Shown here one piece after another: positions 11,401-21,500 of a stretch of 64,000 bases of DNA (its first letter is position 1; every line of letters starts with the position of its first letter). The position numbers were made by a program, and so were the translations under genes. This DNA comes from Diacronema lutheri (taxonomy: Eukaryota; Haptophyta; Pavlovophyceae; Pavlovales; Pavlovaceae): assembly GCA_019448385.1 (NCBI GenBank), contig JAGTXO010000003.1, forward strand, positions 310,001-374,000, written 5' to 3'. The notes beneath the pieces were generated by a model. That model saw nothing but the letters and a program-made list of their open reading frames with translations. It was not told the origin of the DNA and made no database searches.

Positions 11401-11850
11401 CGGCGCGAAGCCGTGCACGCAGCAGCGCGGCGAAACGCCGCGCGACGACTACGGCGGCGCCGCAGCCGCGCTGTACGACACCTTCTGGCCGCCTTTTCCA
11501 CTGCGCCGTGGCATCACGCCCGGTCGCGCAGTCGACGCACGCCAGACACAGCACATGCTGCTCTACTTCGACAACCGCTTCAGCCAGACGCTGCAGCTCG
11601 TGTTCACGCTGGCCGACATGCGCCTGCGCCACGCCGTCAACTTGACCGTGTCCACGCGCGTGCGCACTGATCCCGGCGCCTTCGACACGTTCGTCGCACT
11701 CGTGAACGACCAGCAGTTTGCCACCAACCTCAAAATCGCACGCCGCAAGCCCGACGGCCCGGGTGCGCGCGCTGTCGTCGCGCAGGCCATGCAGTTCATC
11801 GACCTGGCGGGCTCGAGTGTGCCCTTCTCGACGCGCCAACGCGGGCACGG
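8434..11850 (+). mobile_element. truncated, decayed Helitron (N-terminal part of RepHel polyprotein)
   Basis: Conserved blocks appear in Helitron order but in different frames. From about 9870 comes a block with VCAACGLRDPD, HLPNNHWM and CDVCRTCAD (the cysteine-rich region preceding Helitron Rep). From about 10570 comes SIAHGDDYGRASAL and RLRGRVVIFPHE, then ALAHVRVLFVGPAGR and LDACVVHNFLALRHAL. From about 11550 comes the Helitron_like_N block MLLYFDNRFSQTLQLVF and FVALVNDQQFATNL. At least two or three frame changes separate these blocks, at about 9890, 10350-10560 and 10850. The HUH replicase motif and helicase are absent, so the copy is non-autonomous. The region from 8434 to about 9200 is Ala/Arg-rich and uncertain. 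Confidence 0.7.
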
Positions 11851-12149
11851 CGACCGTCCTCGATCGCGCCGCCGCTCGCGCCGTCGGACCGACCGCGGCG
11901 TGGCCGCCGTGCGCGCGCTCCCCCTCGCACCGCGACTGCCTGAACGCTACGCTTGCCCGCCTCCCAGCGCCTGGCCCTCCACCCACCGCCGGCCCTCGCC
12001 TCGCACCCGGTCGGCAACCTCGACCTGGTCCTGCACCGGCCGCCGGCCCTCGCCACTGCCACACGCCGAGACAGCCAAGACGCCGCAGAGCCTCAAACCC
12101 GGCCGGCAGGCCTCGGTGCCTCGAGCCTCGACTCCGTGTTGTCATTGTC

Positions 12150-12245
12150 CGGCATACGGAAAAACGGCCCCCCGCCCCCCGGCGGGGTCTCCAGCCCCAG
12201 GGCAGCGCCCCCTTATCAAAACAAAATCCATGATGGGAATATTTG
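12150..12245 (+). other. possible Helitron 3'-terminal GC palindrome
   Basis: About 300 bp after the last Helitron-like coding, a C/G-rich block (gccccccggcggggtc, followed by agccccagggcagcgccccc) can fold into nested hairpins and is followed abruptly by AT-rich sequence. Helitrons end in a hairpin plus CTRR. I do not see a clean CTRR end, so this is tentative. Confidence 0.2.
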
Positions 12246-13216
12246 ATTTCCGCCCCTCGGCCCTCGTTCGTCGCCGAGAGCGCGCGACAGTCGGAGGAGA
12301 TGGAGGTGACGCGTGCGCGGCTGGCGGGGCTGGAGGGTCAGACTGCGGCGCTGACGTGCTGGCTCGCTGACGAGGACCGGCGACGCGCCTCCATCGAGCT
12401 GATCCAAACTCCGGTCCAACCTCCGATCTCTACGTCGACGCGGGCCCGTCGCGGCGCGGCTGCGCGGCATCGGCGCCGCCCCGCGTGAGTGGCCGCACGC
12501 CGAAGGATCACGCGGCGCTCACGGGCCTCAAAGCGAGGCGGCTGCATGTCCGTTGTGCCGCGCGCGGCCGACGTCTACTTCCTCGCCTCGGCTCTCTCAT
12601 TTTGAACGACATCTGCTATCCGGTGCCGTACGGCACGATGCGTGGATTTAAGTCGATGACGATGGCATCGCGAAGAGGGCGCATGCGAGGGGCACGAAGC
12701 GCCGCACCGAGCTGCCGTGCTTCTTGTCCCTGACGGAGTTGGCGGGTGCGCTCTCTATAATTGGTGGCAAAAGGAAGACCTGGTTCGCGGCGACGCAGCT
12801 CAAGCAGGTGTACGCAGGCAAGGCGTCGGTGTCGGACAGCACGGTGCTCTCTCTCATGCTCGAGGGCCTGGCGTGAGGCGTGCTCGGCGAGCACACGGCA
12901 AACGTCCCTCGGACATGGGCGCACCCACTGCTGCTTGCTGTACTGCGCCACGCGTTCGAGCCGGCGGAACGCGTGCAACGCCCGAGGGTGTCACTGTGCC
13001 CAACCCGAGAGGCACTCAGCATCGGAAGCGCTACAGTTCTTCAAAGATGCTCCCGACACGCGGGTGACATCCCGTTGCATTTCGTCACCGTTTGCGCGTC
13101 GTTCCCATCCTCCGACGCGGTGGCGCAGAGGGCAGTGCTCGGAACACGTCACACTCTTCCACTGCTGTGCCACAGTCGCCGCTCACAGTTGCACGTCACA
13201 CTCCTCCGCCGCATGG
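12246..13216. other. 971-bp stretch without a recognisable gene
   Basis: Short open frames only. One at about 12660-12877 (+) reads a plausible small domain (LPCFLSLTELAGALSIIGG, then SDSTVLSLMLEGLA) and then stops, which looks like a gene or transposon fragment. I cannot assign it. No repeats or RNA genes are seen. Confidence 0.4.
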
Positions 13217-14581
13217 TCAGCCAAAGGCGCGACCTGCCTCCGACCCACCCTCGCCCGCGCTGGCAGAGGCAGCGTCTTCCGCGGCGAAGTGCCGGCATCC
13301 TGCCTTGTGCACGGGCCACATGCGCTGCATGCACTCGGCGCCGCAAAACTTGGCCACGCGGCACTTGCTGCACACCTTGAGCTTCCTGGTCTGGCCGCAG
13401 CCGATGCAGCACGCACGCACAAGTTCGCGCGTGCCTGCGTGAATGCCAAGCAGCACGAGCGCAGAAACGCGTGCAAACGTGTCCTCGCGCTGCTGGGCGG
13501 CGCGCGCGAGGAGAAGCGCGCCCTCGCGCTGCTGCGTGGGCTCGCCACCAGCGCCAGAGTCGCTGGCGAGGAGCACATTGCTGATGTGAACGGTGGCTAG
13601 CACGTGCCCTTGAGAGGCGGCGAGGCGGAAGAGGCGTACGGCCTCCGCCAGATCTTGCGGCACGCCCTCGCCACTCTCGTAGCAGGCTCCCAGCTTGAAC
13701 TGCGCGGAGGCATGCTTCTGCTCGGCGGCGAGGCGGAAGAGGCGCGCGGCCTCCGCGCGGTCCTGCGGCACCCCCTCGCCGATACGGTAGCAGAGGCCCA
13801 GGTTGACCTGCGCGGAGGCATGATTTTGCTCGGCGGCGAAGCGGTAGAGGCGCGCGGCCTCCGCCCAGTCCTGCGGCACGCACTCGCCCATATAGTAGCA
13901 GATGCCCAGGTTGAAGTGCGCGGAGGCATGCTTCTGCTCGGCGGCGAGGCGGTAGAGGCGCACGGCCTCCGCCCGGTCCTGCGGCACGCCCTCGCCTCTA
14001 TAAAAGCAGCCGCCCAGGTAGAATTGCGCGTCGGCATGCTTCTGCTCGGCGGCGAGGCGGAAGAGGCGCGCGGCCTCCGCCCAGTCCTGCAGCACGCCCT
14101 CGCCCTTGTAGTAGCAGAGGCCCAAATTGTATTGCGCGTCGGCGTGCTTCTGCTCGGCGGCGAGGCGGTAGAGGCGCGCGGCCTCCGCCCAGTCCTGCGG
14201 CACGCCCTCGCCCATATAGTAGCAGAGGCCCAGGTTGTATTGCGCGTCGGCCTGCTTGTGCTCGGCGGCGAGGCGGAAGAGGCGCGCGGCCTCCGCCCAG
14301 TCCTGCGGCACGCCCTCGCCCTTACGGTAGCAGGTGCCCAGGTTGTTTTGCGCGTCGGCATGCTCCTGCTCGGCGGCGAGGCGGAAGAGGCGCGCGGCCT
14401 CCGCCCGGTCCTGCGGCACGTACTCGCCTCTATAGAAGCAGTTGCCCAGGTGGAAATGCGCGTCGGCCTGCTTGTGCTCGGCGGCGAGGCGGCAGAGGCG
14501 CACGGCCTCCGCCTGGTCCTGTGACACGCCCTCGCCTCGCACGGGGCGGTGGAACAGCGCCTCCGATTTCGCCATCGCCAT
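13217..14581 (-). CDS. Sel1-repeat protein with C-terminal MYND zinc finger
   Basis: A 454-residue protein. Residues 10-330 are about nine Sel1-like (TPR-type) repeats of exactly 36 residues, with the consensus GEGVPQDWAEAARLFRLAAE followed by a QYNLGLCYYK-type helix. The C-terminus is a MYND finger: CIGCGQTRKL, CSKCRVAKFCGAEC, then HKAGCRHF, giving the complete Cys/His ligand set. Sel1 repeats act as protein scaffolds, and MYND fingers bind proline-rich peptides. Together they suggest an adaptor in signalling or protein quality control (inference). The repeats are near-identical at the DNA level, so the gene has expanded recently. The start is divergent from the 14667 gene, 85 bp away. Confidence 0.88.
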   Translation of the reverse strand: MAMAKSEALFHRPVRGEGVSQDQAEAVRLCRLAAEHKQADAHFHLGNCFYRGEYVPQDRAEAARLFRLAAEQEHADAQNNLGTCYRKGEGVPQDWAEAARLFRLAAEHKQADAQYNLGLCYYMGEGVPQDWAEAARLYRLAAEQKHADAQYNLGLCYYKGEGVLQDWAEAARLFRLAAEQKHADAQFYLGGCFYRGEGVPQDRAEAVRLYRLAAEQKHASAHFNLGICYYMGECVPQDWAEAARLYRFAAEQNHASAQVNLGLCYRIGEGVPQDRAEAARLFRLAAEQKHASAQFKLGACYESGEGVPQDLAEAVRLFRLAASQGHVLATVHISNVLLASDSGAGGEPTQQREGALLLARAAQQREDTFARVSALVLLGIHAGTRELVRACCIGCGQTRKLKVCSKCRVAKFCGAECMQRMWPVHKAGCRHFAAEDAASASAGEGGSEAGRAFG

Positions 14582-14666
14582 CCCCCACCCCCAACGTCTG
14601 GACAGTGGACACCTCTTTTCCCGCCTTCTTGTCCTCCCTGCTGCTCACCCCTCCCTACCTGGCCTG

Positions 14667-15956
14667 ATGTCCGACCTCACGGACGCCCGGCTGTGCGAGC
14701 TCTTCGTGACGGCGCGCAGCCTCTCTGGCTTGGCGCCGGTGGCGTGCCGCACGCGCGCTGAGCTTGCGCTCGTGCGTTACCGCTCCCTCTTCGAGCAGCC
14801 GCGCGCCACCGCGCTCGCGAGCTCGAACGCTGGCCGTTGGCTGCTCGCGTTTGCGGATGCCGCATCGCCAGACGCGGTGCGCGCCGACGAGCTCGTCGTC
14901 GACTTTGTGACGAGCGCGGTGTGGCACGCGCAAGAACACACGCGACCGCTCACTATCCTCGCGCGCGCCTTCGACTGGCGTCTCCGCCCACTCCTCCTCG
15001 CGCTGAGCCTGCATGCGCGCGCGCCGACCGTCCGCTCGGTCGACGTGGCCAAGTGGCTCCTCGCGCACACTCGGCCGGGCTGCGCGGACGAGCTGGCGAT
15101 CTCGTTCGTGCCGACGCTCAAGCAATATAGCTTGGTGCTCTTGCAGGGCCGCGACCGCAGCCGCGCGTGCGCGCTCGAGCTGCTCGGAGAAGTGGCGCTG
15201 CGCGCGCCGGCGGTGTCGGACGCGCTCGCGCCCTTCTTCTGGAGCGCGCTCCTCCTCGACTCGCTGCCGATCAAAGAGCAGGCGATCGCGATTTGCTTTG
15301 ATGTGCTCTTCGTCCTACTCGCGCGCGGCGCGCTCGCCGAGGGCTCCGCCGCGCGCGCGGAGCAGCGCGGCTTTGCGCCGCTGCTCGCCTTTTTGCCAAG
15401 GATGCTGCTCGCGCCGTCGGCACTCGCGCAGCGCGCGGCGGTTGCGGGCGTCGCGCGGCTGTGCTGGCACGCGTTCAGAGACGAGCGCTTTGAGAAGGCC
15501 GTGTCGCTCGCCACGAGCGACGAGTGCTTCTGCGACGACCTGCTGCTGCAGCTCGTCGCGCGATACGTCGATGTGCGACCGGCCGGCGGCGGAGGCGGCG
15601 CGTCGGCCAGGCTGACGGAGGCGGACGAGCGCGAGATCCTGCTCGACCTCGACCTCGCGCTGTCGCACATGGACCCGGGGCAGATAGCCGACTGCGCCGT
15701 CTACCTCGTCGCGCGCGACGTCGGTGCCGGCATCGTTGATGTCGGCTCGGCGCGCGGGTACGGCGACGAGCGCGCGCAGCTGCGGCGCGCGCTGCACGAG
15801 CTCGTCCGCCGGCTCGGCTCGCGCGAGCTGCGCGACGGCCTGCCAGAGAGCATATGCGCGACGTGTGATGACCTCTTTGGTGTCGCGCTCGAGCCCGAGC
15901 GCGTGCGCGGCTGGCTCGCTCTGCAGCCGGCCATCGCCGCTGCGAGCTGCTCGTGA
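14667..15956 (+). CDS. helical-repeat protein, weakly like condensin subunit G C-terminal region
   Basis: A 429-residue, all-helical, Leu/Ala-rich protein with no transmembrane segment. The ATG at 14667 is the first in frame after the divergent promoter shared with the Sel1-MYND gene. The central part (residues 150-230: ACALELLGEVALRAP, then FFWSALLLDSLPIKEQAIA and CFDVLFVLLARG) has the rhythm of HEAT repeats and resembles the Cnd3/CAP-G C-terminal HEAT region. No N-terminal half is present, so a full condensin subunit is unlikely unless exons were lost. Treat it as a HEAT-like protein of unknown function. It is convergent with the IQ gene, 92 bp end to end. Confidence 0.6.
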   Translation: MSDLTDARLCELFVTARSLSGLAPVACRTRAELALVRYRSLFEQPRATALASSNAGRWLLAFADAASPDAVRADELVVDFVTSAVWHAQEHTRPLTILARAFDWRLRPLLLALSLHARAPTVRSVDVAKWLLAHTRPGCADELAISFVPTLKQYSLVLLQGRDRSRACALELLGEVALRAPAVSDALAPFFWSALLLDSLPIKEQAIAICFDVLFVLLARGALAEGSAARAEQRGFAPLLAFLPRMLLAPSALAQRAAVAGVARLCWHAFRDERFEKAVSLATSDECFCDDLLLQLVARYVDVRPAGGGGGASARLTEADEREILLDLDLALSHMDPGQIADCAVYLVARDVGAGIVDVGSARGYGDERAQLRRALHELVRRLGSRELRDGLPESICATCDDLFGVALEPERVRGWLALQPAIAAASCS

Positions 15957-16048
15957 TGCAATCCGTGCCATCCTGGGTGCGCAACAGTGGAGGTGCCCAG
16001 CAGGGTGGCAGTCGCTGAGTGCCTAGCCCCTCTCTTCGCCTGCGCTTA

Positions 16049-18087
16049 TCATCTGCACGAAAACATGGCGCCGCCGAGCCGGTCCGGCGTCACGGGCGGC
16101 TTGTCTGTCGCGCCGGCAGGCACAGGCATGAAGGCGAGGTCGAGGAAGCCGTTGTTGCCGCTCGGCCGCTCGAGCCACCCGTGCCCGCCGAGCGCGGGCG
16201 AGCGGCCGGGTGGCGATTGCCCGGCACTCATCGGCGAGCGGGCGCACGCCGATGCGCGCGCATCGGCGAGCAGGCCCAGCTGCGAGTTGCCGTGCGAGCC
16301 GAGGGGGAAGCCGGCAGTGGGCTGCGCGCCACGCAGCTGCTGGTGCGCGCGCTCCGCCTGCGCGTGCGCGCGCATCTGCGCGTCGAGCGTCGCGCGCATC
16401 TGCAGCTGCATCTGCGCGTGCTGCGCGCCGCATGCATTCAGTGCCCAACCGGGCGGAGCGGCAGCCATGCGCAACTCTTCGCTCGGGCTGTGCAGCAGCT
16501 TGCCCGGCTCGAGCTGCGCGCGCATGGAGCTGACGCCGCGCGACTGCTGCCCGCGCTGCGCATGCTGCGCCCAGTGCGCGTGCTGCTGCGCGAGCGCGTG
16601 CTGCTGCACCGTCGACTCGGAAGCGTCACGGCTGGCGAGCGCGAGCCGCTGCGCGTGCTGCAGCGCGTGCTGTGCGCGCAGCGTCTCGAGCTGTTGCCGC
16701 GCCCACGACGCGTCAAGCTGCGTCGGCGCGGTGCTCGCGGTTGAAGATGGCGGCACCGGCGTCGCAGCTGCGAAGCCGTCGTGGAGCGCGTGCGCCGCCG
16801 ACTCGCCGCCGCCCCAGCCGGCGCTGCCGCCCGAGCCGGCGCACGCCGCGCCGTGCCAGCCGCCCGCATGGCCGTCGAGCGGGCGCGGCGGGAGCGTGGC
16901 GCCGTGCGAACCCGCGCCACCCGCCCACGCCGCGCCCGCCGCCAGCGGTCGCCCGCGCGGCGGCGGGTGCTCGAGCACGCGTGTCAGTGCGGAGCCTACC
17001 GCCTCGTCGAGACCGTCGAGCGAGGCCTCGAGCTGCGCCCAGTGGTCGATGAGCCGCCGTCGGATGAGGAATCCGCGCCCGACCTTTTGGATCGAAACGG
17101 CCGCGCCCAACCACGTGTCCTCGAGCGACTCGAGCGCGACGATGCGCCGCTCGATCTGCGCACGGCGCGACGCGTAGAGGGCGGAGAACGCGGCGTCGAC
17201 CCGCGCGCGGTGCGCGCGATGTGCGCGCATGTTGCGCAGCGCCGAGATGGCGTGCGCGGCGAGGACGGGCGACTCCGAACGCGAGAGCACGTCGAGGATG
17301 AGCACGGGCTGCGCGAGGTCCGTCCCCTCGAGCGAGCTCGCGTCGAAGAGCAGGTTCTGCAGGAGGGTTGCCACGTAGAAGGCGTGCGACGCAGAAGCGT
17401 CGGTCGAGCGCGTCGACGAGACGGTCGCGGCGCTCAATACGAGCTGCGCGCGGCGGGCGGAGGGCCGCAGCGCAGACGCGACCCATCTGAGCGCCATCGC
17501 ACAATGGGGTGGGTGGGCGTGGCGCGCGCGCCGCGCGGGCGCACGCCCCGCCCGCCTCCAGGCGCTCGCTGGCTGTTTCGGCGCGCGGCGCGAGCGGGCG
17601 GGCGGGCGGCAAGCGGTGAAGGCGTCAGCGCGCGTACGTCGAGCCCGTGCGCCTCGCGTATCGCGGCGATCCCGCCGAAAAAGGCGAGGTTCGCGAGGCA
17701 GCACAGCACGAGCTGCGCGTCGTACCCGTCGCCGCCCGGCGCTCTCGCCTCGCGCACGTACTTGGCGCCAAGCTTGACGACGCGCTCGATGATGCGCACG
17801 CTCTGGCACGCGCGGAGCGCCTCGGCGCCTTGCTCATCCTCGACCTCGGCGAGCAGCCGTGTGAGCTCGAGCAGCGCGTCGCGCTGTCCGTGGTCCGACG
17901 ACGCGACGAGCGCGGCGTGCAGCCGGCCGATACGGACGGTCAGCGACTCTGGCCGCTCTGGCCGCTCTGGCCGCTCTTGCCGCTGCTCGGGCTGAGGCGG
18001 CGGTGGCGACTGGCTCGCAGGCCTACCGCCGCCGCCGCCGCCGCCCCCGAGCCAGCCAAGCATCCGGCTCGCCCGCATGCGGGCCAT
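16049..18087 (-). CDS. ARM-like/IQ-motif protein, paralogue of the gene at the left edge
   Basis: Two exons, 18087-17638 and 17443-16049, join in phase 0 (donor GAC|GTACGC, acceptor GCAG|CTCGTA), giving 614 residues. Residues 50-150 form the ARM-like block (LLELTRLLAEVEDEQGAEAL, VLCCLANLAFFGG). The splice restores HGLD-LVLSAAT, which aligns with the intronless paralogue. An IQ motif, IQKVGRGFLIRRR, lies near residue 267, followed by DHWAQLE. The tail is rich in His/Gln/Ala and resembles a less expanded version of the glutamine tail of the left-edge gene. The upstream region now carries a MULE insertion 71-79 bp before the start codon. Function unknown; calmodulin binding is inferred from the motif. 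Confidence 0.78.
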
Positions 18088-18157
18088 CGCCCCGGGCACG
18101 AGCCGCCGTGCACTGCGCCGTTTCTCACAAGCCCTTCTTCCTCCTTGGCCCTCCGCA

Positions 18158-18166
18158 GTCGAGTTG
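18158..18166. repeat. target-site duplication, left copy (9 bp)
   Basis: gtcgagttg directly abuts the left terminal inverted repeat and is repeated exactly at 22577-22585. Confidence 0.95.
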
Positions 18167-18582
18167 CGGGCAAATTGTATTGCGGACTCCGGAATTCAGG
18201 TTGCGGCAGAACTCCGGAGCCGAAGCCAGCGGATTTCCTTCGGGGCCGAACGCCGGCACGAGAGCCGCGCCGGCATCGCGGCTCCTTCGCGGCAGGAGTT
18301 CGCCAGCGCGCCCGCTTCTCGACGTGCGCGTGCAGCCGGACATGCCGCGAGTGCTCCCAGGCGCCGCTCGCACGCCCACGCCCGGCCTCGCGACCTCACT
18401 GATGCTTTGCGACCTCCGACGCGCCGCACGCGCGCCGCACGCACGCCGTACGCGCGCGCCGCAGCCTTTTGAACGGCGCGGCGCACCTCGCTCTCGCTCC
18501 CGACGGCGACGAGCCGATGGGCGCCAGCGAGTCCGCTCCTATGTCGAGCGTGCCGCTCGATGAGCCACTCGATGCCGACACC
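18167..18582 (+). repeat. MULE terminal inverted repeat, left
   Basis: 416 bp, matching the reverse complement of 22161-22576. Three mismatches were seen by eye (in the cttctc/ctcctc, ccgtac/ccgcac and ccactc/ccgctc contexts). The transposase reading frame begins inside this repeat. Confidence 0.93.
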
Positions 18583-21500
18583 GGTCAAGACCTCGACTCG
18601 CATAAGTCGACGCCTCCGGGCTCGCCGCTCAGCCCGCCAAGCGTAGCGCCAAGCGTAGCGATGCCGCGCACGCCGCCGGAGTTTCTCTACGTGGCAGCGC
18701 CTCCTCCCGATCGCGAGATGCGCAGCGGGTGGTCGCCTCGTGCTCTCTTCGACTCGACCGACGAAGTGGCTCCCATCGCATTTCGCGACAGCTACGGCGA
18801 GGACTTGGACTGCTACGGCGGGCCGGGCGGGCCGAACGTTGAGGACGACGGCGAAGACGACGGCGGCGGGCGCGTCGGCGGCCGCAACGAGCAAGACGGT
18901 ATGAGGCTGCGCGCACCACCGTCGCGCCTGCCGGGCAGCTTCGGCACGCGGCCTGCTTGCGCGGAGGCCGGCGAGCAGATCAACGCGCCATCCCGCGCGC
19001 CATCCAACTCGGCAGCGGCCCCGCCTTCGGTTTCGGGCTTGGAGGCGCCGCGCGCGTCGACCGATGCGAATTTGCGCGCTGCCGGCGTTGGCGTGTCGCC
19101 GTCCGAGTTGCCACCCGAGGGGACTAACGAGCCTCAAGACACTCGCCGCAGTCTCCAGGCGATCGCGAACGACACCAGCAGGTGGCGCAGCGAGTGGACG
19201 TCGATCGAGGACACGGCGTGGAATGAGGTGCCGCAAGGGCCTTTCCTCGATCGCAAGAGCGCGGCCGACAGCCTGCACGCTCACTTCAAGCTGGCGGGCT
19301 ACAGCACCTACCTCTCGAGCTCGCAACCTGCGATTGCAACGAGGGGCGCGCGCGTGGGCGTCTACTGCTGCTATAACGCGTCGAAGCGCGAGTCGCGGAG
19401 CTCCGGCGTGCGCTTGTCCAAGCCTAAGGTCGTGATTACGGAGGAGACGAAGTGCGACATGTTCCTTATGCTCGAGGAGTCCCTCAACGGCTGGGTCATT
19501 AAGCACGGCAGGCTCGACCACAACCCAAAGCACCCTGTCAACGCGCCACCGCCGCTGACGGACGCCGACAAGAAGTGCACATACACCAAGAACCGCAAGA
19601 TCCCGGACCAGCTTCTGGATACGGTGACGCCCGCCGTCCACCGCCTCGCCAAGACGGTCTCGGCCATCCACGCGCACCTCGAGACCGAGGCCAAGGAGAA
19701 GGGCATCACCGTCACGTTCACGTATCAAGACACGGCCAACACATTTGCCGTCACGCACGCGGAGCGCTTGCACGACTGCACCGGCATGATGAGCCTCCTC
19801 AATGAGCGCCTGGCACAGGGTCTCTTCAAGTCAGAGGAGATCGACGCGGACGGCCGGCTCCAGAACGTCTTTTTTGAGATGGTGCGCTTGCCGCGCGCGC
19901 GCGCGCGCTATGAATTGTTGCCAATCCTCTGACAGATCCCCGTTTATGCTCCTCCGCACACCCTTGCAACTGCTTCCTTTGTGCGCAGCAAGGGGGCTTT
20001 AAGGCGTACGCGCGCAACGAGAACCGGAACGTGATCATGTTTGACCTCACGTTTGGCACGAACCGGCACGGCATGAAGCTCGGCTTCTTTGCCACAGTTG
20101 GATACAACGGCGAGACGATCATCCTCGCCTGCGTCATCCTCATGTACGAGTCGAAGGCCTCGTTCGAGTGGGCGTTTGCTAAATTTCTCGAGTGCTTCAA
20201 GATGCCGCCGGCCGTCATCGTCACTGACGGTGATGTGGGCCTCATCGGCGCGTGCGCGAGCAAGCTGCCGACTACCCGCCGCCTCGCGTGCGTTTGGCAC
20301 CTCAGCCTCAACTTCACTGCGCACATTCGGCCGATCCTCTGCTTTGACTGGAGCGTATGGCGCACCGCGCTGAACGCGTGGTGGCGCCTCGCAAAGCAGT
20401 CGGACAAGAGCGCCAGGCACACCTTCGACCACGACTTCCAGAAGATCGTCGACGTCGTCGCGGCGCTTAAGCCTGTGGGCTCCGACGCGCGCGCGCACGC
20501 CAAGCACGCGTCCGCGCTCAAGTGGCTCGACGGCCTTCGCAGCGTCAATGACACCTGGGCCGCGTGCTACACGTGGTCAATCCCTACGCTCGGCGTGCAT
20601 TCGACTCAGGTATCTCGCGCGCCGCCCGACTGTCCGGCGTGCGCAAAGCCGCGTTGCGCAAAAGCGCACAACGTATGTCCTGTCCTTTGCTGCGCCGCTC
20701 CTCCGCCGCGCGCGCCACCGCTTCTTCTCGCGCAGCGCTCGGAATCAATGCATGCGGCGGTCAAACGGCATGTCGTCCACAACATGCTGCTCGTCGACCT
20801 AATCAACGCGCTCGACCTGTACAAGTCGTGCAGCGGCGTCCAGGCGGAGATGCGCAGAGAGGCGACGATGCTCAAGCAGGCCTTCCACGCGGCGCAGGAG
20901 ATGCCGTCCGTGCGCACGCTCATCGAGACCAACATCAATTCGCCGCACGCGGTCATGCTCGTCAAAGCGCAGGCGGCGCAGGCTCAGCAGTACAGCTGCA
21001 TGCTGTTGGAGACGCGAAACGGCGAGGAGGTCTTTGCGGTTAAGGGCGTGCCCGCACCGGCCAGCTCGGCGGGCGGGGGCAGCTCGGCGGGCGGGGGCAG
21101 CTCGGGCTTAGGCAGCATGGCGGGTGGTCGCTGCGGTGTGCCCGCAGAAGCCGCAGCCACGGCGGGCGCGGCGGGCGAGGGCGTGACGGGCGAGGGCGAG
21201 GTGGGCGCGGCGGGCGAGGGCGCGGCGGGCACGGCGGGCGCGGCAGGAGCGGAGGGGGCTGAGGGTGGCGAGGACTACGATACGCTCGGACTGGAGAGCT
21301 TTGCGGACAGCGGCACGCTCGCCGTCTCGCTGGCACGTGACCTCGAGCGAGAGATGCAGGGAGCGCCGCCGATGACCGAGGGGACCAACATTCGCTCGTG
21401 TGACCTCAACATTTTGTCGGACCCGCTCGAGCGCCGCACTACGACCCTGACGAGCTGCTCGTGCCAGTTCCACACGTCGTATGGGTACGCTGTGGCTGCT

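Noticed and set aside
13604-14524. 306-codon + strand frame of LGGEAEEARGLRP repeats
   Set aside because: Antisense of the Sel1 repeats. It stays open only because the 108-bp unit happens to lack stops in that frame, while the sense strand encodes canonical Sel1 and MYND motifs.
14667-15956. Firm naming as condensin subunit G
   Set aside because: Only a HEAT-like rhythm is shared; the N-terminal half and diagnostic motifs are missing.
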